Below, piece after piece: positions 1 through 8,081 of a DNA stretch of 13,456 nt. Numbering within the stretch: position 1 is the first letter of the stretch; every line of letters begins with the position of its first letter. The stretch covers positions 1 through 13,456 of the forward strand of contig CACYBZ010000314.1 in assembly GCA_902772795.1 (NCBI GenBank), written 5' to 3'. Under the pieces are notes generated by a model, which saw only the letters and a program-made list of their open reading frames with translations, did no database searches and was not told the origin of the DNA. Position numbers and translations under genes: made by a program. The stretch comes from an uncultured Ruminococcus sp. Lineage in GTDB: Bacteria > Bacillota > Clostridia > Oscillospirales > Acutalibacteraceae.

Positions 1-21
1 AAATTTTGGATTTTTACGGAG

Positions 22-116
22 TGTTAAAGGGTTGCACCCTTTAAAATCCTGCCAAGGGGACGTTGTCCCCTTGACCCCTACCCGCTTTTTGAAAAAAGCG
101 GGGCAAAAACTTTTGA
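22..116. repeat. Three-hairpin intergenic repeat, left copy
   Basis: Three perfect inverted repeats follow one another. Hairpin 1 pairs 24-32 with 36-44 (9 bp, TGC loop). Hairpin 2 pairs 53-61 with 65-73 (9 bp, GTT loop). Hairpin 3 pairs 81-89 with 94-102 (9 bp, TGAA loop). Linkers AAATCCTGC and ACCCC and the tail GGGCAAAA...CTTTT are shared with a second copy at 13368-13456 in the same orientation. The element lies 82 bases beyond the murG stop codon. It has no protein-coding look. It could serve as a structured 3' end for the murG transcript, but no U-tract follows a stem on the minus strand, so it is not a textbook intrinsic terminator. I recall similar repeats between genes in Ruminococcus-type genomes; that is memory, not a search result. 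Confidence 0.85.
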
Positions 117-197
117 TTGTCACCGCTTAAAGCAAGCGTATTTTAAATTGACGACACTGCCATATATTTTTTCCCTGCACACCCTGCAAACGGTCGC

Positions 198-1316
198 TTA
201 CGCCCTGACACATTCCTTTATGATAGCCAGAATCCTTTCGTTAGCGTCGGTAATCGCTGTTTTTCTGGCATTTGCCGAATACTCTTTCAGTTTTTCAGGG
301 TCTTTCAGCATTTCATCAACGGTCTGCGTGAGTTTTTCGGGCGTAAGATCCTTTTCTTCTATGACACAACCTGCATTGGCATTCACCAGCGACATCGCAT
401 TATGATACTGATGATTCTCCGCAACATTCGGCGACGGTATCAGAATGGCAGGTTTTCCCTGTACCTGCAGTTCACTCACCGTCATTGCCCCTGCACGACA
501 TATCACCAAATCACATGCTGACAAACATATCGGCATATTGTCAATGAACTCCCTGATGTCCAGATTGTCACACTTCGCTATGTCACAACCCTTTTCTTTG
601 AGCAAATCGGGAAACCATTTTCCGAATTTGCCGTAGGCATGGATAATCTGATATCTGCCGTCCTTACCGCTTCTGGCAATGTAATCGGCAACACTTTCGT
701 TAATCCGCTGAGCACCCAGACTTCCCCCGAAAGAAAGCACAACAGGACGTTCATCAAGTCCCAGTATCTTTCGTGACGTTGCCTTGTCTGCGGTAATGAT
801 TTCTTTTCTGACGGGATTTCCCGTTACCACAAAATGAGCGTCTGACGACATATGTTTTTCCGCATCGGGATTGGCAAGCATGACTGTCCGTGCGTGTTTT
901 GCCAGCATCTTGTTCGTGATTCCCGGGAAAGCATTCTGTTCATGAATGAGTGTGGGAATTCCCAGTTTCGTGGCAGTACGCAGTACAGGGCCACTGACAT
1001 AACCACCCGTTCCGATACAAATATCAGGATTGAATTCCTTAATGATTTTCTTCGACTCTATACTTGACGTTATTGCCCGTCTGACCGTTGCCATGTTATG
1101 TACCATCGACGACGGCGACAGACTTCTTTTGAATCCGCTGACTTCAATACCGACAAAACGGTAACCTGCTTTCGGTACCAATGTTTCTTCCATTCCGCCC
1201 TTTGCCCCGATATAAAGTATCTCGGTATTTTTTATATGTTCCCTGACGGTTCCTGCTATCGCCAGTGCTGGATTGATATGTCCCGCTGTGCCACCGCCTG
1301 CCAATATGATTTTCAT
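198..1316 (-). CDS. murG: UDP-N-acetylglucosamine--N-acetylmuramyl-(pentapeptide) pyrophosphoryl-undecaprenol GlcNAc transferase (MurG)
   Basis: MurG adds GlcNAc from UDP-GlcNAc to lipid I, giving lipid II on the inner face of the membrane. The 372-residue product is close to the usual 355-365. It has the N-terminal glycine-rich loop GGGTAGH (7-13), GTGGYVSGP (102-110), HEQNAFPG (125-132), the C-domain GGSLGAQ loop (197-203), RAGAMTVSE (274-282) and ENHQYHNA (300-307), all MurG signatures of the GT-B fold. I chose the ATG at 1316 because the family begins directly with this glycine-rich strand and AAGGAG lies about 10 bases upstream. An in-frame ATG at 1373, also preceded by AGGAG, would add 19 residues, part of them encoded by a hairpin, and cannot be fully excluded. 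It is the last gene of the dcw block, 90 bases after ftsW. Confidence 0.97.
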   Translation of the reverse strand: MKIILAGGGTAGHINPALAIAGTVREHIKNTEILYIGAKGGMEETLVPKAGYRFVGIEVSGFKRSLSPSSMVHNMATVRRAITSSIESKKIIKEFNPDICIGTGGYVSGPVLRTATKLGIPTLIHEQNAFPGITNKMLAKHARTVMLANPDAEKHMSSDAHFVVTGNPVRKEIITADKATSRKILGLDERPVVLSFGGSLGAQRINESVADYIARSGKDGRYQIIHAYGKFGKWFPDLLKEKGCDIAKCDNLDIREFIDNMPICLSACDLVICRAGAMTVSELQVQGKPAILIPSPNVAENHQYHNAMSLVNANAGCVIEEKDLTPEKLTQTVDEMLKDPEKLKEYSANARKTAITDANERILAIIKECVRA

Positions 1317-1340
1317 CGTTCTTTCGCTCCTTGTACCATC

Positions 1341-1380
1341 GTCCGACAGTTTCCATGAAACGCCGTCGGACATTTTTTTA
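1341..1380 (+). terminator. Hairpin plus T-run facing the plus strand, upstream of murG
   Basis: GTCCGAC (1341-1347) pairs with GTCGGAC (1365-1371). An inner stem GTTTC/GAAAC (1349-1353 with 1357-1361) closes a three-base loop, with a small asymmetric internal loop between the stems. On the plus strand an A and then seven T follow at 1372-1379, the layout of an intrinsic terminator pointing against the genes. On the coding strand the T-run becomes an A-run before the stem, so it should not stop murG transcription. It may block antisense transcription, or act as an RNA stem in the murG translation-initiation region. Confidence 0.45.
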
Positions 1381-1406
1381 TTGCTCCTGCCACAAATATA
1401 CTCTGC

Positions 1407-2906
1407 CTAATTCTTCTCAATGCTGGCACTTCGGGAAATGGACAGCACTACCCCCATTTCTCCGAGCAGCATCCACAGCGATGTACCTCCGTAACTGAAA
1501 AACGGAAGACTGATACCTGTGTTCGGCAATGTATCCGTAATGACCAGTATGTTAATCAGAACCTGTATGCCTATCTGTGAAACCAGTCCTATGCCCAACA
1601 ACATACCGAATTTGTCACGGGCTTTCAGGGAAATCATTATCCCCCTGACTATCAGCCCCATAAATATCAACAGAATAATGACTCCGCCGATAAAGCCAAG
1701 TTCTTCCACCACAACCGCAAAAACAAAGTCATTCTGCGGTTCGGGAAGATACAAATATTTCTCTCTTGACTGCCCCAGTCCCAGACCTGTCAGTCCGCCT
1801 GACCCTATCGCATACAGTGAATTCATCGTCTGCCAGACTTTCCACTGCATATCACTTGAAAGATTTTCTTCCAGAGCCAGCCCCCAGCCGTCAAGACGTT
1901 CCTGTGCATACTTCAGATTACCTGTTACCTGCAGAACCAGAAAACCTGTGGCAAGCAAAACACCTCCAAAGGCAAACCACCGAATCCGTACACCTGAAAC
2001 AAACATCATCAGCAACAACAAAGTGAAAATAATGACAATACAGGAATAATGCGGTTCCATAAACAACAGCACTCCTGCACCCAGACCAATCAGAACAGCG
2101 GGTTTCACGCCGTGTCTGAATGTCCCCATCTCCTGAAAATGGTCATGCCCCTGCCTCGCATAGAATAAGACAACAGCAAATTTCATAATTTCCGATGCCT
2201 GAAAGGAAAACCAGTCTCCGACATCTATCCAACGGTGTACTCCGTTTCTTGCCGGCATTATCAGTACCACTCCCAGCAAAACAAAGGCTATCAGCAGAAC
2301 ACCTGTACGAAACCGATACAGTTCATGATAATCAATCAGGGATATCAGTACCATAAGTACTACCCCCGATACAGCAAAAATCGCCTGACGTAACAGATAA
2401 TGATAACTTTTTCCGCCGTTGTTGTAATACGAATAAGCATATGACGCTGAAAACATCATCGTCACACCGATAATCAGCAGGACAACAATCAGCAGGAAAA
2501 ACGGTATATCCATACCGTTCCGCACCGAAACTATGCGTCGGAGAAAATTCCTTTTTCTTCCTTTTTTCGGCTTTTCCTTTTGGCGTTCCTTTACTCTTGC
2601 CCTGACCTGTGTTGTCTGCCGATTACCCAGTGTTCTTTCTGTCGTTTCCGCTGTGGGTTCTGTTATCCGTGGTCTGTCATAATCATAATAGTCTTCTGTT
2701 TTCTGTCTTCTCGTTGTACGGGCTCTTTCTCTTTCTGCCGTACTGCGGTAATTTCTCGTCTGTGAGGCATTTCTCGTTGTCCTTGCACTGCCTGAACTCC
2801 GCTTTCTTTCCGAAACGCTTCTGCTTTGCTGTGTACGTCTTTCTCCGCTGTCACTCCCCTGCGTGGTCGTGTATCGTGATGACGTACGTCTTGAATGTTC
2901 CGCCAT
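1407..2906 (-). CDS. ftsW: FtsW/SpoVE-family SEDS peptidoglycan glycosyltransferase with long basic N-terminal extension
   Basis: SEDS proteins polymerise lipid II into glycan strands together with a class B PBP; the partner is probably the PBP encoded two genes upstream. The membrane core starts near residue 134. It carries RNGVHRWI (220-227) and FQASE (235-239; usually FQPSE), PEPQNDFVFAVVVEELG (388-404) with D393 at the position of the essential SEDS aspartate, and LPFFSYGGTS (467-476). The product is 499 residues against about 370-420 for usual FtsW. The excess is residues 1-130, a low-complexity Arg/Ser/Thr-rich cytoplasmic tail in which ARTTR occurs twice. The start at ATG 2906 follows a GGCGGTG ribosome-binding site; an in-frame TTG at 2921 is less likely. 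The gene lies 38 bases after mraY. Assignment to FtsW rather than RodA rests on the dcw location. Confidence 0.95.
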   Translation of the reverse strand: MAEHSRRTSSRYTTTQGSDSGERRTQQSRSVSERKRSSGSARTTRNASQTRNYRSTAERERARTTRRQKTEDYYDYDRPRITEPTAETTERTLGNRQTTQVRARVKERQKEKPKKGRKRNFLRRIVSVRNGMDIPFFLLIVVLLIIGVTMMFSASYAYSYYNNGGKSYHYLLRQAIFAVSGVVLMVLISLIDYHELYRFRTGVLLIAFVLLGVVLIMPARNGVHRWIDVGDWFSFQASEIMKFAVVLFYARQGHDHFQEMGTFRHGVKPAVLIGLGAGVLLFMEPHYSCIVIIFTLLLLMMFVSGVRIRWFAFGGVLLATGFLVLQVTGNLKYAQERLDGWGLALEENLSSDMQWKVWQTMNSLYAIGSGGLTGLGLGQSREKYLYLPEPQNDFVFAVVVEELGFIGGVIILLIFMGLIVRGIMISLKARDKFGMLLGIGLVSQIGIQVLINILVITDTLPNTGISLPFFSYGGTSLWMLLGEMGVVLSISRSASIEKN

Positions 2907-2944
2907 AAATTCACCGCCCAATGATTTCTTTCCAACAGTTTTCT

Positions 2945-3976
2945 TCAGCCTGCGTTGGCATAGGTGTAGATGGTCGCCAGTACCGTCAATACTCCTGCCA
3001 CTGCCGTAATCAGACTAAAGACAATCACAATCTTTACTTCTGACCACCCGCACATCTCAAAATGATGATGTATCGGACTCATCTTGAACAGGCGTTTTCC
3101 CTGTCCCGTTCTCTTCTTCGTTATCTTGAAATAGCTTACCTGCATCATTACCGAAAACATCTCTACAATATACATAATACCTATCGGAATAACCAGAACA
3201 GGCATATTGATTCCGTAAGCCACCGCACAAAGATATCCGCCTAAGAACAGTGAACCTGTATCTCCCATAAATACCTTTGCCGGGTGAAAGTTCCATACCA
3301 GAAAGCCCAGACAAGCCCCCGACAGTGACGCTGACATGACGGACATTCCGTTATTCAGCAGATAACCCGCAATAACCATGAATATCATCGAGGCAAAAAA
3401 GGTTACTGAACCGTCAAGTCCGTCTATACCGTCCGTGAGATTGGTCGCATTGACAAAACCTACTATCACGATAACCGAAACTATCCAGTAGAAAATACCG
3501 AAATCTACTCTGCCGACAAACGGTATGACCGTTCCCGAACTGCAACCGCCCAGCTTCAAGGCAAACACATATGCAACCGCTACCAGAAACTGTAATACCA
3601 GTTTCTGTTTTTCGGTAAGTCCCTCATTATGCTTGTGTAGGATTTTGATGTAGTCATCAACAAAACCGATAACCCCGAACAATGTCGCCATGATAATTCC
3701 TGCAATAAACTGTACATGATCCTGTACTGACTGATTGTTCGGATTGAGGATATTCAGTACTACATAACATACCACCGAAACAAAAACAGACGCTATGATA
3801 AACATTATTCCCCCCATAGTGGGTGTGCCTGATTTTTTCTGATGGGATTTCGGCCCCTCGTCCCTGATGGGTTGCCCGAATTTCAGCTTGTGAAGTTCGG
3901 GTATCAGAAATTTTCCTATCACAGACGATACCACAAATGAGGCTATCGCCGAAATCACTATCATCCAATTACTCAT
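2945..3976 (-). CDS. mraY: Phospho-N-acetylmuramoyl-pentapeptide transferase (MraY)
   Basis: MraY transfers phospho-MurNAc-pentapeptide from its UDP carrier to undecaprenyl phosphate, forming lipid I. The product is an integral membrane protein with about ten hydrophobic segments. At 343 residues it has family length. Diagnostic motifs are KSGTPTMGG (48-56), DDYIK (107-111) with the Mg-binding aspartates, NATNLTDGIDGLDG (176-189), FMGDTGS (236-242) and the cytoplasmic HHHFE (303-307). The ATG at 3976 has GGAGGT eight bases upstream. It sits 60 bases after the PBP gene and 38 before ftsW, with no promoter or terminator visible in either gap, so co-transcription is expected. Confidence 0.98.
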   Translation of the reverse strand: MSNWMIVISAIASFVVSSVIGKFLIPELHKLKFGQPIRDEGPKSHQKKSGTPTMGGIMFIIASVFVSVVCYVVLNILNPNNQSVQDHVQFIAGIIMATLFGVIGFVDDYIKILHKHNEGLTEKQKLVLQFLVAVAYVFALKLGGCSSGTVIPFVGRVDFGIFYWIVSVIVIVGFVNATNLTDGIDGLDGSVTFFASMIFMVIAGYLLNNGMSVMSASLSGACLGFLVWNFHPAKVFMGDTGSLFLGGYLCAVAYGINMPVLVIPIGIMYIVEMFSVMMQVSYFKITKKRTGQGKRLFKMSPIHHHFEMCGWSEVKIVIVFSLITAVAGVLTVLATIYTYANAG

Positions 3977-4036
3977 GTTTTTTTACCTCCGATTATCTTC
4001 TGTTACGATATGGTTTTCTGCTGTCGGCTGTGCTGA

Positions 4037-6319
4037 CTACATGACACCGTTACCGTAATTACTGTCCTGTTCAAAGTTGACTGAAATGACGGTTCCTGAC
4101 TTGACCTTTGACCCTGCCTTGATATCCTGTGAATAGGATATTCCTTCGCCCTGAGCGTTTGACCCTACAATACTGACGTTAAGGTCGTAATAGGACGCTT
4201 TCTCATTGACTTCGGGAACTGTGAGTTTTGTCAGGTCGGGAACTTCCACAATGTCCGAATTCACACTGGCTTCGTCTGTGTACAGTACGACTGTTCCTTT
4301 CTGTGGCAGTCTGGATTTCGCTGTGGGTATCTGCGAAATAACCTTGTCACCGTCACCTTTGACCACAACATTGAATCCGCCTGCGGTGATTCTGCTTTTT
4401 GCTTCGCTGACTTTCGCACCGATGTAATTGTCTGCGGTGGTATCCATCAAAGCGATTTCTTCTTTGGTGTATTCCGTTTCAATATTGAGATACGGCAACA
4501 CTTCACTCATAATGTTGGCAAATACGGGAGCGGCTACTGAACTTCCATAATAACTGTCACCGAGCGGTGTGTCAAAATACACCAGCATACAGACTTTCGG
4601 GTCACTGGCGGGGGCAAATCCGCAGAATGACGCAATATACTGCTGTGAACCGTCTGCATTGTAGACCTTTTTCTCTGATGTTCCCGTTTTTCCTGCCACC
4701 CTGTATCCTGCTACATAACTGTTCTTTGCCGAACCTGTCTTGGAATTCTCCTCCATAGCTTCAATGACTTTCTTCGTCACTTCTTCGGATACCACGTGTC
4801 GTCTGACTACGGGTTTACGGCTTTCTACCACATGACCTTCCGTGTCGGTGATTTCCTTGACAATGTACGGCTGCATCAGCTTTCCACCGTTGCCTACTGC
4901 GGAAATTGCCGTTACCATCTGAATAGGCGTAATGGCAAAGTTCTGCCCGAATGACGCTACCGCCAGATCCATCGGCTGCATAGCTCCTGTACCGTCACCA
5001 AAGAAAATATCTGACTGTTCACCCGGCAAATCAATTCCTGTCTTTTCGGAAAAACCGAATGCCTGATAATATTCCCAGAACTTTTCCGCTCCTACCGCCT
5101 GCCCTATCTGCATGAACGCAGGGTTACAGGAATTACTCAATGCCTGCTTGTAGTTCTGTACACCGTGTCCTGATTCTTTATGACAGCCTATCGGCTGAGC
5201 TCCCTCAAACGGCACATATGACCCTGTACAGGTATATGTACTCTGGTCTGTGATAGTCCCCTCCGACCAGCCCATACACGATGTAATGACTTTCCATACC
5301 GAACCGGGATAATAAGTATCGGCTACCGCCTTGTTACGCCATTGTTTGGCAAGTGCTTCACTTTCGGCTTTGTCTTTCTGCGTTTCGGGAAGTTTGTCTA
5401 TCTGTGCCTGTACATTCGGGTCGGCAATCGTGAACGGGTCATTGAGATCATAGCCGTTTTCCACCGCACAACCCAGAATGGCTCCCGTTTCTACTTCCAT
5501 CATTACCGCTACCGCACGGTTGGCAACTTTGTTTTCGGTAATTCCCTGCTTCAGATATTTCTCCATGGTGTGCTGTACCTTTTCGTCAATGGTAAGCACT
5601 AAGTTATTACCGTCCTGTGCGTCTACTTTCTGTTCGTATTTGAACGGCATTTCCGTTCCCCGTGCATTTCTTGCTGTGATAATTCGTCCCGGTGTTCCCG
5701 TCAGGTAAGAATCATACTGATATTCTATTCCCTCCAGTCCTGCCCCGTCCGAACCTGTAAAACCGATAATCGCCGAGGCAAAATCACCATAGGGATAATA
5801 GCGTTTATAGTCCTCAATAAGACTCACCAGCGTGATTGACCCGTATTTATCTTCTATTTCCTGACATAATTTCAAAACTTTGTCTTTGGCTTCTGTTTCC
5901 ACTTTTCGCTTGACAACGGCATAATAGGTCTTACCCTGCGTTTTCTTGAATATCTCGTCCTGATTGATATCCAGAATTTCCGCCAGTTGCTGGGAAACAA
6001 ATATCCGCTGTCCATCATTTTCAAAGTTGTTCGGCGTGAGTACTACCTGCCATACCGTCGCACTCTGGGCAAGCGTATTGCCGTTGGTATCGTAGATTGT
6101 TCCTCTTTTTGCCGAAACAGTGGTATCGTTCAGTTGCAGAGCATATGCCTTTTTCTGCAATTCCTCCCCTCGGTAAAGACTGAAATAAGCCAGTCGACCT
6201 ATCGCCAGACAGACAAATCCGCCTATGAGCAAAATCCACATGAAAATCTTTGTCCGCAGAACAATCAGCTTTCTGCTTCTTGTCTGTTGCACTGCGTCTG
6301 TACGTTTTTTGAAAATCAT
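4037..6319 (-). CDS. Class B penicillin-binding protein (PBP2B/SpoVD/FtsI type) with two PASTA domains
   Basis: This is a D,D-transpeptidase that cross-links septal peptidoglycan. The 760-residue product has a basic cytoplasmic start, one membrane segment (about 25-49), a PBP dimerisation domain (about 65-225) and a transpeptidase domain (about 240-610). The catalytic motifs are intact: SVWK (340-343) with nucleophile S340, SCN (397-399) and KTGT (544-547). Two C-terminal PASTA repeats follow (about 630-683 and 690-749). Two PASTA domains fit vegetative PBP2B-type proteins, whereas B. subtilis SpoVD has one, but orthology cannot be settled here and no symbol is given. The start at ATG 6319 has AAGGAGG five bases upstream. 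A 153-base gap separates it from the nucleotidyltransferase gene, in which I see no convincing promoter; a small stem (6331-6336 with 6349-6354) abuts the ribosome-binding site. Confidence 0.95.
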   Translation of the reverse strand: MIFKKRTDAVQQTRSRKLIVLRTKIFMWILLIGGFVCLAIGRLAYFSLYRGEELQKKAYALQLNDTTVSAKRGTIYDTNGNTLAQSATVWQVVLTPNNFENDGQRIFVSQQLAEILDINQDEIFKKTQGKTYYAVVKRKVETEAKDKVLKLCQEIEDKYGSITLVSLIEDYKRYYPYGDFASAIIGFTGSDGAGLEGIEYQYDSYLTGTPGRIITARNARGTEMPFKYEQKVDAQDGNNLVLTIDEKVQHTMEKYLKQGITENKVANRAVAVMMEVETGAILGCAVENGYDLNDPFTIADPNVQAQIDKLPETQKDKAESEALAKQWRNKAVADTYYPGSVWKVITSCMGWSEGTITDQSTYTCTGSYVPFEGAQPIGCHKESGHGVQNYKQALSNSCNPAFMQIGQAVGAEKFWEYYQAFGFSEKTGIDLPGEQSDIFFGDGTGAMQPMDLAVASFGQNFAITPIQMVTAISAVGNGGKLMQPYIVKEITDTEGHVVESRKPVVRRHVVSEEVTKKVIEAMEENSKTGSAKNSYVAGYRVAGKTGTSEKKVYNADGSQQYIASFCGFAPASDPKVCMLVYFDTPLGDSYYGSSVAAPVFANIMSEVLPYLNIETEYTKEEIALMDTTADNYIGAKVSEAKSRITAGGFNVVVKGDGDKVISQIPTAKSRLPQKGTVVLYTDEASVNSDIVEVPDLTKLTVPEVNEKASYYDLNVSIVGSNAQGEGISYSQDIKAGSKVKSGTVISVNFEQDSNYGNGVM

Positions 6320-6472
6320 AACTGCCTCCTTGTCGGAATATCACACAACCGACAGCATGACAACCGAATCCCTTTAAAAGAAAACCACTGTCATTTTATT
6401 TTCGTCTGTCGGAAATCATATTCCCCAACGCTATAAAAGGATAATTCCCTTTTTAACCACAGACTGACAAGG

Positions 6473-7582
6473 TCAAAGTCTGCGTAGTGCTTTCCATGTT
6501 CTCACGGTGTCTTTCCGTTTGACTGTCAGGGCTCTGCCCAGGCGGTAGAAAAACAGAAAGGGAAGCAAAAATTTGTGTCGGTAAAAAAACGGGTGATACT
6601 CCCTGACTTTAGCCATCGGCAAAAATAATCTGTTTTTGATGAACATTCGCTTTGCTTCAGCACGACTGCTACCGCACTCTTTCATATTTTTATTCAGAAT
6701 ATTGTTTATATTACCGTATGCCCCTGAAAAAATCATATATTCCAGCATCTTTTCCGCCTCAGCGTCCAGTGCCTCCCCGTTAAACAGGTGAAAAGCAATC
6801 TGTCTGTTCTTCTGTTCAAACAGGTCAATCCCCATTTTTGCGGTTTCCCTGTCAATATACGCCTTGTCGAGTGTACTGCCCTTTTTCTTCCAGAAAACAT
6901 AGGTGTCCATTACATAACGCAGACCTGTTCCGCTACCGTAATAATGGCGGAATTCATGGGCAATCAGATAAATATACAGGTCTTCATCGCTGAAATGATA
7001 ACCATATCCGTTGTCACTGTCTTTGATAATACGTTTCTGTACATCGTGATAATACTCATACAGTTTATCCTGATCCGATTTTCCGAACAGTTCCGTGTGC
7101 ATTTCAAAATTGCTGACAGGCGGTTTGTGATAATCCTTTCCCAGACTTTTACAGGTAAACCCCTGCTCTTTCATAATCCGCTTTACCTGTTTTTCGCATT
7201 TGCCGTCATACAGAATGTCAAAATCCGCCATCTGCCGCATACCGATATACGGATAAAAGTCCTTGATGACAATGCCTTTCAACGGCATATAGCGTATGTG
7301 TTCCGCCTCAAAACGGGAAAAAAGTATTATCTTCTCCATTTCCATGGTAGACACTCTGCTGATAGCCTTGCCCTTTTCTTCCAGAAAACGACTGTCTGCC
7401 ATGCCGACAGCCTCCAGTCCGCAACAGACAATCGCTGTGAGCATGTGATATCTTGCCACCGAGTAAAGCTGTTCAAGACTGAGTTGTTCCACACGGGCCT
7501 TGTCGGGAACGTCACCATTGATGACACAACGGATAAGATAAATCATTTCGTCCGTTATCTTTCTGTATTCCTGTTCCGTCAT
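6473..7582 (-). CDS. Uncharacterised nucleotidyltransferase family protein (NTP_transf_5-like)
   Basis: The 369-residue product resembles the uncharacterised nucleotidyltransferase family often found near PqqD-like and peptidase genes (Pfam NTP_transf_5, from memory). The core is PLKGIVIKDFYP (100-111), in which LKG takes the place of the usual GS/GG motif, then MRQMADFDILYD (115-126), where D120 and D122 form the expected metal-binding DxD. EMHTELF (160-166) and HEFRHYYGSGTGLR (209-222) are further conserved-looking blocks. The C-terminus (318-369) is basic and aromatic with a hydrophobic PFLFFY stretch, perhaps membrane-associated. Substrate and reaction are unknown. The start at ATG 7582 is set by GGGAGTG five bases upstream, which overlaps the TGA of the preceding peptidase gene (4-base gap), so the two are translationally linked. 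Confidence 0.85.
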   Translation of the reverse strand: MTEQEYRKITDEMIYLIRCVINGDVPDKARVEQLSLEQLYSVARYHMLTAIVCCGLEAVGMADSRFLEEKGKAISRVSTMEMEKIILFSRFEAEHIRYMPLKGIVIKDFYPYIGMRQMADFDILYDGKCEKQVKRIMKEQGFTCKSLGKDYHKPPVSNFEMHTELFGKSDQDKLYEYYHDVQKRIIKDSDNGYGYHFSDEDLYIYLIAHEFRHYYGSGTGLRYVMDTYVFWKKKGSTLDKAYIDRETAKMGIDLFEQKNRQIAFHLFNGEALDAEAEKMLEYMIFSGAYGNINNILNKNMKECGSSRAEAKRMFIKNRLFLPMAKVREYHPFFYRHKFLLPFLFFYRLGRALTVKRKDTVRTWKALRRL

Positions 7583-7586
7583 TTTT

Positions 7587-8081
7587 TCACTCCCTGTCCT
7601 GCTCAACGTAGTTCTTCTGCCATCGGTTATGTTTCTTTGTACGACTTCTGCCAAAAAGCCTGTGTAATCTGACAAGAATTTTCTTCAATGGAATACGTAT
7701 TTTCGTCGTGTGCAGCCAGATAAAGGAATACAACCGATAACCCTTTTCATTGACGCTGTGTTCCTTGCCGTTACGGATAAACCCCGTCATGACACCAAGA
7801 ATATCCTTATCTGTAATGCCGTATTCCTTTCCGACACAATTATCCCCCAGAATGACATAATCCTGTTCCCTTACCTGAATGACACGATGCAGAACATAAG
7901 CAGACGGCGGTCGGCGGTACAAAACCACATCACCAACCTGACAACGCTTATTTTCTTTCTTTTTCAGGATAAACATATCTTTTCCCTGACGCAACAACGG
8001 CAACATACTTACTCCGACATTCGTATAAGTCAGACTGCCGTATCGTTCAAGGTATTCTTCATAGTTCGACGGATTAGTCAT
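7587..8081 (-). CDS. S24/S26-family (signal peptidase I-like) serine peptidase with Ser/His dyad
   Basis: The 164-residue product has a compact signal-peptidase-like fold. GVSMLPLL (23-30) gives the nucleophile S25. VGDVVLYRR (49-57) and YVLHRVI (62-68) put H65 where bacterial type I signal peptidases have the general-base lysine, as in SipW and ER-type enzymes. YVILGDNC (75-82) matches the conserved GDN box. No N-terminal membrane anchor is present; the C-terminal third (118-150) is basic and amphipathic. It may cleave a leader or signal peptide of a product handled by the neighbouring genes, which is inference. I took the ATG at 8081, which overlaps the pqqD-like gene by 8 bases; a GTG at 8090 is an alternative adding three residues. 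Confidence 0.85.
   Translation of the reverse strand: MTNPSNYEEYLERYGSLTYTNVGVSMLPLLRQGKDMFILKKKENKRCQVGDVVLYRRPPSAYVLHRVIQVREQDYVILGDNCVGKEYGITDKDILGVMTGFIRNGKEHSVNEKGYRLYSFIWLHTTKIRIPLKKILVRLHRLFGRSRTKKHNRWQKNYVEQDRE

Noticed and set aside
124..144. Possible small plus-strand terminator (CGCTT/AAGCG followed by TATTTT)
   Set aside because: The stem is only five base pairs with an interrupted T-run, and no plus-strand gene precedes it.
1519..2049. A 176-residue plus-strand open frame opposite ftsW
   Set aside because: It is antisense to a confident SEDS gene and shows no ribosome-binding site or family pattern.
6788..7672. A 294-residue open frame on the plus strand
   Set aside because: It lies wholly opposite the nucleotidyltransferase gene, which has clear motifs and a ribosome-binding site. 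The antisense product has no family resemblance and is a codon-usage shadow.
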